From: RI-153 sp963752935
GTDB taxonomy: Bacteria; Chloroflexota; Anaerolineae; Caldilineales; Caldilineaceae
Length of the DNA: 64,000 bases
NCBI GenBank assembly: GCA_963752935.1
Contig: CAVWAL010000014.1
Span: forward strand, 1-64,000
Reading direction: 5' to 3'
Shown: positions 1-6,675 of the stretch, piece by piece
Layout: the number at the start of each line of letters is the position of its first letter
Numbering within the stretch: position 1 is the stretch's first letter
Notes under the pieces: model-generated
Told to the model about the DNA's origin: nothing
Seen by the model: the letters and a program-made list of their open reading frames with translations, nothing else
Database searches by the model: none
Translations under genes and position numbers: made by a program

Positions 1-2
1 CA

Positions 3-239
3 GAGTATGCACGCCGGCTTGGAGACATTCCACGCTATTGGATCTATCGCACCTTTGCCGATTGGCACCGTGATCTTTTTAGCATGAACCCCAGTTCTTT
101 ACGTCGATCCTTTTACAGGCTACGCGATTGGGGATTTCTGATCAGCGTGCAACCAGAAGACTCAAAATGGCAGGGTTTGTTTTGGGCAATCAATCATGAA
201 CAGCTGGATGAACTCTTTGCCGAAACCAATCTGCCTTAG
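3..239 (+). CDS. Partial winged-helix replication protein (replisome-organizer type), C-terminal part of the domain
   Basis: The frame is open from the window edge to a TAG at 237-239 and gives 78 residues. The visible part is basic and aromatic and looks like the end of a winged-helix DNA-binding domain: a helix around SSLRRSFYRLRDWGFLI, then a beta-wing strand around KWQGLFWAINHEQL. This is the usual look of phage, plasmid and ICE replication initiators, where such a domain precedes a low-complexity tail. The reading frame continues after the TAG into 261-563 with no shift, so the two pieces may be one gene cut by a nonsense codon. The N-terminus is outside the window. The replication role is inferred from the domain and from the neighbours (DnaA N-domain protein, SSB). 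Confidence 0.5.
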   Translation, partial: EYARRLGDIPRYWIYRTFADWHRDLFSMNPSSLRRSFYRLRDWGFLISVQPEDSKWQGLFWAINHEQLDELFAETNLP

Positions 240-260
240 TCATACAAAGACGGCAAACGA

Positions 261-563
261 ATGCCAGTATCTATTTTGAGTGGCATCTTCGAGGAAGTTG
301 ACACTAACTGGTACGAGCGACCTGTTTCGAATCGCTTCGATCATATTGAACACGAAAAAAGTGAAGCAGTCAAAGAAAATGCCGTTGCCCCCCACGCATT
401 ACGCGCGGGGAAGTGCGCACAAAACGCGCAGGGGGGGTGCACGCGTAATCCGCGGGGGAAAGTGCGCAGAACACGCGGGGGATACATCATATCCGAAGAT
501 CACTTCATAGAAAAAGAAAGAGATCATGATCATGAGGGCCTTGACACGTCCAAAAAGACGTGA
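261..563 (+). CDS. C-terminal, repeat-coded part of the replication protein (or separate small ORF)
   Basis: This is a 100-residue frame starting at ATG 261, in the same frame as the piece ending at 239. The middle is encoded by GC-rich imperfect repeats and reads as a Cys/Arg/Gly-rich stretch (GKCAQNAQGG, then NPRGKVRRTRGG), followed by a polar tail with GGYIISEDHFIEKERD. Replisome-organizer proteins often carry such QNAQGG-like tails, coded by the replication origin itself. It ends at TGA 561-563 and overlaps the next start GTG 560. It has no convincing ribosome binding site of its own, which favours it being the tail of the upstream gene. A frame +1 ORF over the same repeats (280-510) also has a protein-like look, so the frame is not certain. 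Confidence 0.45.
   Translation: MPVSILSGIFEEVDTNWYERPVSNRFDHIEHEKSEAVKENAVAPHALRAGKCAQNAQGGCTRNPRGKVRRTRGGYIISEDHFIEKERDHDHEGLDTSKKT
401..486 (+). repeat. GC-rich imperfect direct repeats, possible iteron-type origin
   Basis: Two imperfect copies of a roughly 45-bp unit lie in tandem. Each contains a CGCGGGG block, then GTGCGCA, then ACGCG and a G-run. The copies start near 401 and 443. They fall inside the 3' part of the replication gene, the position of the origin in lambda O-type initiator genes. Origin function is an inference; no AT-rich unwinding region was firmly identified, although the sequence just downstream (485-545) is AT-richer. Confidence 0.4.
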
Positions 564-1244
564 GTGACGTGAATGACGTGAGTGATCCGGTCCTTTTTTC
601 AATTCCTGAATTGAGTGATGAGGACAAAGCCACTAACATCGCCCTGTTGCGCGATCTGCATTTCGATCTCAACTGGTCGCGCAAAACTGCTCAGTTGAGC
701 GAACAATTCACTCCGGACCAACTTTGTGCCGTACTGATCCGAGCCAGCGAAAACTTCCGCCACGATCGAATCCAGAACATGGCCGGTTGGATCGTCCGGT
801 ACTGCAAGCGCCTGAACCAGACATGCTTGTGCTTTGGGACGAAGACAAAGAGCACTGGATCTACAAGAAGCACATCTTGAAACAAGAACCGAATACGCCC
901 GTTAATGAAGAAGCCCCCCCGGTTCCGGTCGCCCCCCCATTGCCTGTTGTCAACGGCAGCAAGCCACCGTACCAACGACAGACGATGCGGATACAAGCCG
1001 GCTGGCCAAAGAACTGTGGACGCAAACGCTCAGCGAGCTGGCCCTAACGATGCCGGCTACCACCTTCGAGAACTGGATTGCCCATAACGACGGCCTCTCG
1101 TATGCCGACGGCAAGATCGTGATTGGCGTCCCTGACGCCTACGCCCGCGACTGGTTGGAGCAGCGCCTGAAAACAGTCATCAGTCGATCGCTCAGTCGCC
1201 AGGTACATCGTGTGGTGGAAGTTGTCTTCCAGGTGAAGCGATGA
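560..1244 (+). pseudogene. DnaA N-terminal-domain replication protein, broken by two frameshifts
   Basis: Three frames together spell one protein. The N-terminal part is 560 to about 810 (GTG start overlapping the previous stop). The middle is about 810 to 960 (LVLWDEDKEHWIYKKH, then a Pro-rich linker). The C-terminal part is about 980 to 1244. The last part matches DnaA domain I in pattern: LWTQTLSELALTMPATTFE, NWI, then IVIGVPDAYARDWLEQRL. DnaA domain I recruits helicase and other replisome partners, and phage or plasmid initiators often borrow it. Each break looks like loss of one base; the second lies near runs of seven or eight C (912-938). No AAA+ domain is present, so this is not chromosomal DnaA. 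It overlaps the next gene by ATGA at 1241. Confidence 0.6.
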
Positions 1245-1456
1245 CCCAACAAAACATTCGCAATCGCTTTGTCGGTCCCGAGCGAGTGGAATATGTCTTT
1301 CGTGAGTCTACGCAACAGTGGGAAGCACGCTATCCTGCCTTCGTTAAGAACGCGAGCAGCGGACACGTCCTCGAGCGATGGGCAGGCAAAGAGGCGTGGA
1401 GCCATGTGGTGCTCTGGTCGAAATCCCCAGTCATCGACACGGAAGGAGAACGATGA
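1241..1456 (+). CDS. Small hypothetical protein of the replication element
   Basis: This is a 71-residue frame whose ATG overlaps the preceding stop (ATGA) and whose TGA overlaps the next ATG at 1453, so it is translationally coupled on both sides. The composition is ordinary and soluble, with no membrane segment. A middle part resembling a small beta-rich fold (RVEYVFRESTQQWEARYP) is visible. I do not recognise a family. It is one of the few unbroken frames in this element, and its tight coupling supports it being a real gene. Confidence 0.5.
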   Translation: MTQQNIRNRFVGPERVEYVFRESTQQWEARYPAFVKNASSGHVLERWAGKEAWSHVVLWSKSPVIDTEGER

Positions 1457-2219
1457 TGCTCTATTACTTCAGCGGGGACACGGACGATGACACACAACGC
1501 TTACTGCGCTGCGCCAATGTGGATCACATCCTGGTTGACCAGCACCATTTGTTGGCGTCCGCATCCTGGCCGGGACACAGTATCCTCGATTGCGGCAGCT
1601 ATGCTGCCTGGAAGAAAGGTGAAACCATTCAGCCGGCCGAATATATTCGGCGCATTCGGCCTCTGTTTGATCGATTCGACTTCGTAGTCGCCGGCGATGT
1701 ACTGGGCGATCCAGGCACAACCATGGCGTGGTGGACCCAATACTTCGGACCCGGCGCGTCTACAGATGGCCTCTCATACGTTCCTGTGTGGCAGTGGGAC
1801 GCTCCAGCCGAACATCTGGAACAATACCTCACCGACGCCCGATCGTCGCTGTAGGCGGCTGTGTGCCGTGGATGCGAAAGAACCGTGGCGAACCCCGGCA
1901 CCCGCAGGCTGAGAAAAATCTGCGCCGGCTCTGCAATCTGGCCAAAGCAAACCCCGACCGCTTCCATGTCCTCGGCCTCTGCTGGCCGAAAGCAATCGAA
2001 ACCCTGGCGCCCTATCTGTACAGTGCCGATAGTTCTCACTGGCTGGCGCGTCGCAATGGGCTTATCACTTTCGTCCACAGCGGACACGGTAAGCTCACGC
2101 ACGGACCAGCCGATCCGATCGCCGAGTACAAAGACCTATCACCCGAGGACTGGTGCATAATCAGTGCCTATAACATCGCCAATTTTTGCCAACAGCAACC
2201 TCAATTCGATATTGCATAG
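1453..2219 (+). pseudogene. TGT/DpdA-like TIM-barrel protein (tRNA-guanine transglycosylase superfamily), one frameshift
   Basis: The N-terminal 129 residues run from ATG 1453. The frame is lost near 1845 (one base short), and the rest reads in the third frame to the TAG at 2217-2219. Rejoined, it is about 255 residues. Motifs in order: SILDCGSYAAWKKGETI near residue 43, with Asp46 in the place of the first catalytic Asp; a VVAGDVLGD strand; VPVWQW; VAVGGCVPWM; FHVLGLCWP; and YSADSSHWL, with a second Asp where transglycosylases keep the nucleophile. This order is that of the DpdA-like branch of the TGT superfamily, which inserts 7-deazaguanine bases into DNA in some phages and genomic islands. 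No deazaguanine synthesis gene is nearby. Base-exchange activity on DNA is inference, and the frameshift may have ended it. Confidence 0.5.
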
Positions 2220-2243
2220 TAGCAAGCAGTTAACGGGAAATCT

Positions 2244-2607
2244 ATGCCGATCTTGCTTGTCGATTCCCTGGTAGCAGACAAAGCCAGCGTGATCAAAACC
2301 TCAACAGAACACGGGGATGAACGTACTTACTATGTTGTCCCCTGCTCCGATGGTCAGCCGGATGCGTTAATTGTCTGCCGCAATGGGCTGAAATTACCCA
2401 GTCTATCCTGCGAAATTCGTAGATGCTGCCACTGGATTTGATGAAGGGTATATGGGCTTCACTCGTCCTCAATTCATCGGTAAAAATAGGCCAAAAATAA
2501 CCATCCATCAGTGCGCTCAATCATGCAAAAGCTCACAGCTCGTTACTGGAAACAGTGAACTCAATCACATCCAACCTCACGGCTCGTCGCAAGAGAAACT
2601 AAACTAA
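2244..2607 (+). pseudogene. Unknown element-encoded protein, one frameshift
   Basis: It starts at ATG 2244 (MPILLVDSLVADKASVI) and runs in frame to about 2392, where one extra A in an AAA run shifts the frame. The continuation reads VYPAKFVDAATGFDEGYM and GFTRPQFIGKNRPKIT to a TAA at 2605-2607. The joined product is about 120 residues, soluble, with no recognised family. The C-terminal half looks like genuine protein sequence, which supports one original gene and not two short ones. It lies between the TGT-like gene and the HAD gene in the same direction. Confidence 0.4.
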
Positions 2608-2622
2608 AAGGCAATCTCAACT

Positions 2623-3241
2623 ATGTCTACAGCGCCCAAACTGTATCCGATGCCGACTCTGGTCTTTCCGATCGTCGAGCGGCTTGTGATCTACGATCTA
2701 ACCGGCACCCTGGTCCAGGGATTCAAAGATACCAATCTACTCCCCGGCCGAAAGAAAAGATTCATAAGATGCTCGATCCAGCAAGTTCGTCGCCATCGCC
2801 ACCAACGAAGGCGGCGTAGGCACGTGTCTTTATGCCGAAGAGTATGGCTGGAAAAATCCTGAACGGTATCCAACCATCGAAGAAGCAATGGATCGATTTT
2901 ATACAGTCCTCAAAAATCTCGATGTGCAACGCCAGATCATCACCGGACAATTTCCGTTGTTCTACTCGTTTGCTGGCAAGATCGGGCAGGCAAATGGATT
3001 GGTCTCTGAAAGCACAGGAACAACTACCCTGCTGGCGCCAGGATGGCGAAAACCGGCTCCTGGCATGATTTATGCCGCTATGCACAAAACAGGCTGTATA
3101 CCCGCGGAAACGCTCCTGGTGGGCGACGCAGGCCCGCAGGATGAACGTCAAGAGGACTGGCAAGCCGCCTCAACTGCCGGCATCAAGTTTGAACACGTTA
3201 ACGGACACTTCGCCACCCTTGACGGGGTGATCCCAGTTTGA
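2623..3241 (+). pseudogene. HAD superfamily phosphatase, subfamily IIIA-like, with two close frameshifts
   Basis: The N-terminal part from ATG 2623 has motif I as YDLTGTL around Asp25, with Thr in place of the usual second Asp. Two single-base losses near 2755 and 2782 move the frame, after which FVAIATNEGGVGT (motif II Thr) follows. Later come KPAPGMIYAAM (motif III Lys) and LLVGDAGPQDE (motif IV acidic pair), ending at TGA 3241. The KPxPGM signature is typical of HAD-IIIA enzymes such as GmhB, HisB-N and polynucleotide 3'-phosphatases. The joined length of about 206 residues fits. In a replication element a nucleic-acid end-processing role is conceivable but not shown. The Asp-to-Thr change in motif I raises doubt about normal phosphatase chemistry. 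Confidence 0.55.
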
Positions 3242-3272
3242 GCGACAATCTTTTCATAAGTGCTTGATCATC

Positions 3273-3301
3273 AAAGGCGGCAGAGTAACCTGCCGCTTTT
3301 T
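3273..3301 (+). terminator. Rho-independent terminator after the HAD gene
   Basis: A 7-bp GC-only stem (3277-3283 with 3290-3296) with a 6-nt loop is followed by five T. It lies 30 bases after the HAD stop codon. Confidence 0.55.
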
Positions 3302-3316
3302 CATTGATGTGCCTGT

Positions 3317-3748
3317 GTGCTCACATACATCCTCTTCACCCTCGGACGCCATGTTCACGGTCCCAAACGTGGACCAGATAAACGCCTCCTGCCTGATCAT
3401 CAAAAACCGGCGCTCGTCTACCCGATTCGCTACTCGGGGATGGATCTCGCCGACGCACGCCGACAATTTGTGGCCGATCACCGGGCAGAGGACATCGCCG
3501 AATGGCTGGACCTGATCATCTGGGTGGACAGTCTCTACAGCGTTTACGCAGGGTACATCTACTTCAAGGACGAAACACACGCTTGCAAATTCGCAAATTG
3601 CCTATCGCCGCCGTGATGCTCAGGGCCAATATCTACCAGGAGAAGGCAGCGGCCGCACAGTTCGCCGAGAACGCCGCGCATCGCCCTGGCTCTGGCCCAT
3701 CAACTGATCGAGGAAGTATGCAAACCTATACCATCAAAGAGTGGTTGA
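3317..3748 (+). pseudogene. Unknown protein, several frameshifts
   Basis: The clearest coding part is 3410-3570 and reads PALVYPIRYSGMDLADARRQ, then IAEWLDLIIWVDSLYSVYAG. After about 3570 the better-looking sequence moves to another frame (QIAYRRRDAQGQYLPGEG), then back to one reading RIALALAHQLIEEVCK and ending at a TGA at 3746-3748, overlapping the next ATG (3718). The 5' boundary is uncertain: GTG 3317 and ATG 3351 (different frame) are both possible. No family is recognised. At least two indels are needed to join it. Confidence 0.35.
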
Positions 3749-4165
3749 CGATCCAGAAAGCCCCACTGCTGCTTGATGCCATCCTCTTCTATCTCGACAG
3801 CAATCAGCCTGTGCAGCTCAATATGTCCGGTTGCACCGGCGAAGACATGGATTGGATCGATTACATTCTCGGTCCCCTTTACGGAGCATTTACCCCAACC
3901 CAGCTCAACGAACTTATCAGTGTGAACTGGCTCAGTTCAGAACAGGAGGTAAAACCACGGTATGCCGCTGCTCTCAAAGCGGCCCGTGAAGCATTTCAAC
4001 TCGCACGTTACTTCAGATGCACTTTACTCTTTCTTCCACCCAAGGCTGTTCAACACCGAGGGCCTGCCCTACGGCTTGTGGCCCGAAACAGCAGCCGCCT
4101 GGCGCCGGATCACGAAACGCCTGAACTATCCTCGCTACGTGTTTGATTTCATTTCCCTCTCGTAA
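3718..4165 (+). pseudogene. Unknown protein, one frameshift
   Basis: It starts at ATG 3718 behind GAGGAAGT and reads MQTYTIKEWLTIQKAPLLL through about 98 residues. Near 4012 the frame changes and continues as DALYSFFHPRLFNTEG and PETAAAWRRITKRLNYP, to a TAA at 4163-4165. The joined product is about 148 residues, acidic and Leu/Trp-rich, without membrane segments. I do not recognise it. It sits 11 bases before the SSB start, probably in one transcript with it. Confidence 0.4.
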
Positions 4166-4176
4166 AGGACTCCCCG

Positions 4177-4578
4177 ATGTACATTGGCCTCACTATCGCC
4201 GGCAACCTCACCGACGAACCCAAAATGCGCTACACTCAGAGCGGCAAACCCGTTTGCAACTTTACCGTCGCCGCCAATCCAATGCCCAACGTCACCCGCT
4301 ATTTCGAGGTGACGGTCTGGAACAAGCTGGCCGAAACCTGCCAGCAATTTCTACACCAGGGGCGCGGTGTGTTCGTCATCTGCCCGGATGTAGAAGCGAA
4401 TGCTTACATGAGTCGAGGCGGCGAAGCCAAGGCCGCCCTCAAAGTCACCGGCCGCCTCGTCAAATTCCTCGGCAAAGGCAATCAGCAGGAAGCCGCTGGC
4501 GGCAGCACATTCTCTGAGGACGACAATCCAGAAATCGACTTTTATGCCACCGACGACGGTGGCGACATTCCGTTCTAA
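4177..4578 (+). CDS. ssb: Single-stranded DNA-binding protein
   Basis: A 133-residue OB-fold SSB. The N-terminus reads MYIGLTIAGNLTDEPKMRYT, followed by a conserved central strand RYFEVTVWNKLAETC and a basic-to-neutral strand VTGRLVKFLGK. The C-terminal tip is acidic and ends DDGGDIPF, the peptide that docks SSB-binding partners such as RecQ, PriA and RecO. It is shorter than most chromosomal SSBs and has almost no Gly/Gln linker, as expected for plasmid- or phage-encoded copies. It is the only larger undamaged gene of the element and is followed at once by a strong terminator. Confidence 0.9.
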   Translation: MYIGLTIAGNLTDEPKMRYTQSGKPVCNFTVAANPMPNVTRYFEVTVWNKLAETCQQFLHQGRGVFVICPDVEANAYMSRGGEAKAALKVTGRLVKFLGKGNQQEAAGGSTFSEDDNPEIDFYATDDGGDIPF

Positions 4579-4587
4579 ACGCCAATC

Positions 4588-4619
4588 AAAAACGCCGCCT
4601 CACGTGAGGCGGCGTTTTT
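4588..4619. terminator. Perfect 32-nt palindromic bidirectional terminator
   Basis: The 16-nt arms 4588-4603 and 4604-4619 are exact reverse complements with no loop bases between them. They are A5 plus GC-rich on the left and GC-rich plus T5 on the right, so the hairpin works as a terminator on both strands. It starts 9 bases after the ssb stop. Confidence 0.85.
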
Positions 4620-4639
4620 GATGGCGTTTATTCCTTTCG

Positions 4640-4672
4640 AGGAAGCCCACCATCTTCAGCGGTGGGAGGAAT
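4640..4672 (+). mobile_element. IS200/IS605-type end hairpin remnant
   Basis: A hairpin with stem CCCACC (4646-4651) / GGTGGG (4661-4666), embedded in GGAAGC...AGGA, resembles the subterminal hairpins of IS605-family ends, which in intact elements also form the scaffold of the TnpB guide RNA. Here it lies upstream of the tnpB remnant and not at its 3' end, so it may come from a second insertion or a rearrangement. Confidence 0.35.
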
Positions 4673-4736
4673 TGGAAGTAGGGCGCAAGCCCTGAACCTC
4701 GGTCGCAAACACGATTTTTCACTATAGTGAAGCTAA

Positions 4737-5218
4737 CCAACAGAAGCACAAGCGGATAGCTTGAAGCGCATGATGGAGACTGCGAGTGCCGCCTGTGACT
4801 TCATCAGTGATGTGGTCTGGCGTGAGCGCACGTTTGGTAAGTTCAAGCTGCAAAAGCTGGTCTACCAGGACGTGCGTTCTGTTTGACCTTAGCGTGCAGG
4901 TTGTCATCCGCTGCATCGCCAGGGTGTCTGACGCATACAAGCTCGACAAGAAGACGAAGCGTACGTTCAAGCCGCTTGGCTCGATTGCCTACGACGAGCG
5001 CATCCTCTCGTGGAACCTGGATGAAAGCGAAGTCTCCATCTGGACCATGGCAGGCCGGGAACGTGTCGGCTTTGTCTGCCGAGAGCGGGACAGGGAGCTC
5101 CTGGCCGGGAACCGCGGTAAATCCAAGTTGTGTTGATCACGGCGCGTTCTACCTGTTTACTGCCTGCGAGGTCGAAGAGCCCACGCCGAAAGACGTGGAA
5201 GACTTCATGGTCGGGTAG
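4737..5218 (+). pseudogene. tnpB: TnpB (IS605 OrfB) remnant, N-terminal third only, three frames
   Basis: Fragments in three frames spell the N-terminal part of an IS605-family TnpB. They are PTEAQADSLKRMMETA to FGKFKLQKLVYQDVR (4737-4887), then VQVVIRCIARVSDAYKLDKK, FKPLGSIAYDERILSWNL and FVCRERDRELLAGNRG (about 4895-5130), then GAFYLFTACEVEEPTPKDVE (to 5218). Intact TnpB is about 400 residues; the RuvC nuclease and zinc-ribbon parts are absent, so it cannot be active. It is cut at 5210, where a long inverted repeat starts. The DNA around it has lost its element ends apart from a possible hairpin at 4640. Confidence 0.75.
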
Positions 5219-5251
5219 CAGAGGGACATTGCTGTCCCTCTGCTACCCGAC
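5210..5251. repeat. Perfect 19-bp inverted repeat, 4-nt loop
   Basis: Arms 5210-5228 and 5233-5251 are exact complements around TTGC. The left arm contains the last codon and the TAG of the tnpB remnant. It could act as a transcription stop but has no T-run; it may mark a foldback made when the transposon copy was broken. 5252-5326 holds nothing I recognise. Confidence 0.6.
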
Positions 5252-5326
5252 CTCTTTCAGACCGCCGCTACTCTTACACACGCCGCTCGCCATCCATTTC
5301 CAGTCCACCGTCAGACTTATGGGTAA

Positions 5327-5455
5327 TCACCAATATCGGAGTGTGGACGCGGCCCGTGTTAGTGATCCCCACGGCACGGACGCCATTGCCAGCACAAGTA
5401 CCAGCACAATGCCTAGTCCGGCTAACAGTAACGGGATTCCCTTTCCTTTGACCAT
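5327..5455 (-). CDS. Possible 42-residue single-pass membrane protein
   Basis: An ATG at 5455 opens a short frame: a basic N-terminus (MVKGKG), one hydrophobic helix rich in Leu/Val/Gly (about residues 7-26) and a short tail. It follows the antiporter gene in the same direction, 44 bases after its stop, and could be the last gene of that operon. No good ribosome binding site is visible, so this is weak. Confidence 0.22.
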   Translation of the reverse strand: MVKGKGIPLLLAGLGIVLVLVLAMASVPWGSLTRAASTLRYW

Positions 5456-5499
5456 AACGATACCTGTATCCGTTTCCGTAGACGATTCTCGTCGTGGGC

Positions 5500-6669
5500 T
5501 TAGGGCTCGCCCTCTCGAAACCAGCGGGCCACGACCACGTCGGTGGACGAATGCGCAATGATGGAGGTTGCGATGACGATGGCAGCCAGATGGAAGAGAT
5601 AGGAGGCTTGCGGTGCTCCGGACCGGAGAATCAGCAGGCCGTAGATGATAGACGCAAAGCCCTTGGGCCCAAACCATGCAGCGGCGATCCATTCAGTCCG
5701 CTCTATATGGCTCCCGAAGAGTGCGATCGAAAAAGCCAGTGGACGCACGGCTACAAGAGCCAGAATGATGAAGACCACGCTCGTGATAGTGAACTGGTTG
5801 CCGATGATATCTGGAGAAATCAGAGCGCCAAAGAGCAATAGGGTCGCCAATTTGAGCAATTCATTCACGCGTTCGCCGAATTCGTGGAAGGCATCGCGCA
5901 CTGCAGGACCCGCAGTAGCCACCGTGATCCCCGCTGTGAATGCTGCCAGGTAGAGATTGGCGCTGGTGATGGATGCCACGGCCAGAATAATCAACCCCAG
6001 CGCAAAGGCATTGAGGGGTTCGTAACGGGTGGAGGGCGAGAAGAGCGCCGTGCGCTCGATCCACAGTACCCCCAGCGAGATGCCCACACCTAACAGCACC
6101 CCCAAGCCCAGGTCGCCCAGAATTGGCAGAATATTGACCGAAGTGGAGGAGACCATCTCCGATCGGATCAGGACTATAGGCAAGGCCAGACCGTCATTGA
6201 GGCCGCTCTCCACGTTAAGCAGGCGGCGCAGCCGGTATGGAACCTCGTCCCGACCAACGATGGCTGCGGCAAAGACTGGATCTGTAGGGCTGAGCACGGC
6301 GCCTAGCAGCAGTGCTTCCACCCAGGAGAGTCCCAAAACCCAGTGTGCCGCCAGGGCTGTGCCCAGCACAGTGAGAGGTAGCCCAAAAAACAACGCCCGC
6401 CCGGGCAGGCGCCAGGCCGAGGTCAGATCGCGCACACCGACGCGCATGCCGTCGGTGAAGAGCACACCAAAGAGAGTGAACTCCGCCAATCTAGAGACCC
6501 ATGGATCGTCAGGCTTTACGGACACGACGCCAAAGAGGCCGTTACCCAAAACGAAACCCACCACCAGAAAGAGGATGGCCATCGAGAGAATGCTTCGTTG
6601 CACCCATTCTGAAATCCAGACACCACAGAGCAGAGTGATGGAAAATGCCAGGAGCAACGACATACTCAA
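5500..6669 (-). CDS. Na+/H+ antiporter, CPA1/NhaP family
   Basis: A 389-residue, almost fully hydrophobic protein with about 11-12 predicted membrane helices from residue 2 to 385. CPA1 features: LPLTVLGTALAAHWVLGLSW, then GAVLSPTDPVFAAAIVG (the conserved PTDP turn), then LLNVESGLNDGLALPIVL (the ESGxNDG ion-binding pair of Glu and Asp). It exchanges Na+ (or K+) for protons across the inner membrane. It lacks the long cytosolic C-terminal domain of some NhaP proteins. It starts 6 bases after the copper ATPase stop and appears to be the last full gene of the oxidase operon; the pairing suggests a link between proton pumping and ion balance. The substrate ion cannot be read from the sequence. 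Confidence 0.85.
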   Translation of the reverse strand: MSMSLLLAFSITLLCGVWISEWVQRSILSMAILFLVVGFVLGNGLFGVVSVKPDDPWVSRLAEFTLFGVLFTDGMRVGVRDLTSAWRLPGRALFFGLPLTVLGTALAAHWVLGLSWVEALLLGAVLSPTDPVFAAAIVGRDEVPYRLRRLLNVESGLNDGLALPIVLIRSEMVSSTSVNILPILGDLGLGVLLGVGISLGVLWIERTALFSPSTRYEPLNAFALGLIILAVASITSANLYLAAFTAGITVATAGPAVRDAFHEFGERVNELLKLATLLLFGALISPDIIGNQFTITSVVFIILALVAVRPLAFSIALFGSHIERTEWIAAAWFGPKGFASIIYGLLILRSGAPQASYLFHLAAIVIATSIIAHSSTDVVVARWFREGEP

Positions 6670-6675
6670 GTCCTC

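Noticed and set aside
1453..2219. Chromosomal queuine tRNA-ribosyltransferase (tgt)
   Set aside because: It is much shorter than bacterial Tgt, lacks the C-terminal zinc Cys set and has the DpdA-branch motif order.
4640..4672. Functional TnpB guide RNA
   Set aside because: The hairpin is on the wrong side of a nuclease-dead tnpB fragment; only a remnant can be claimed.
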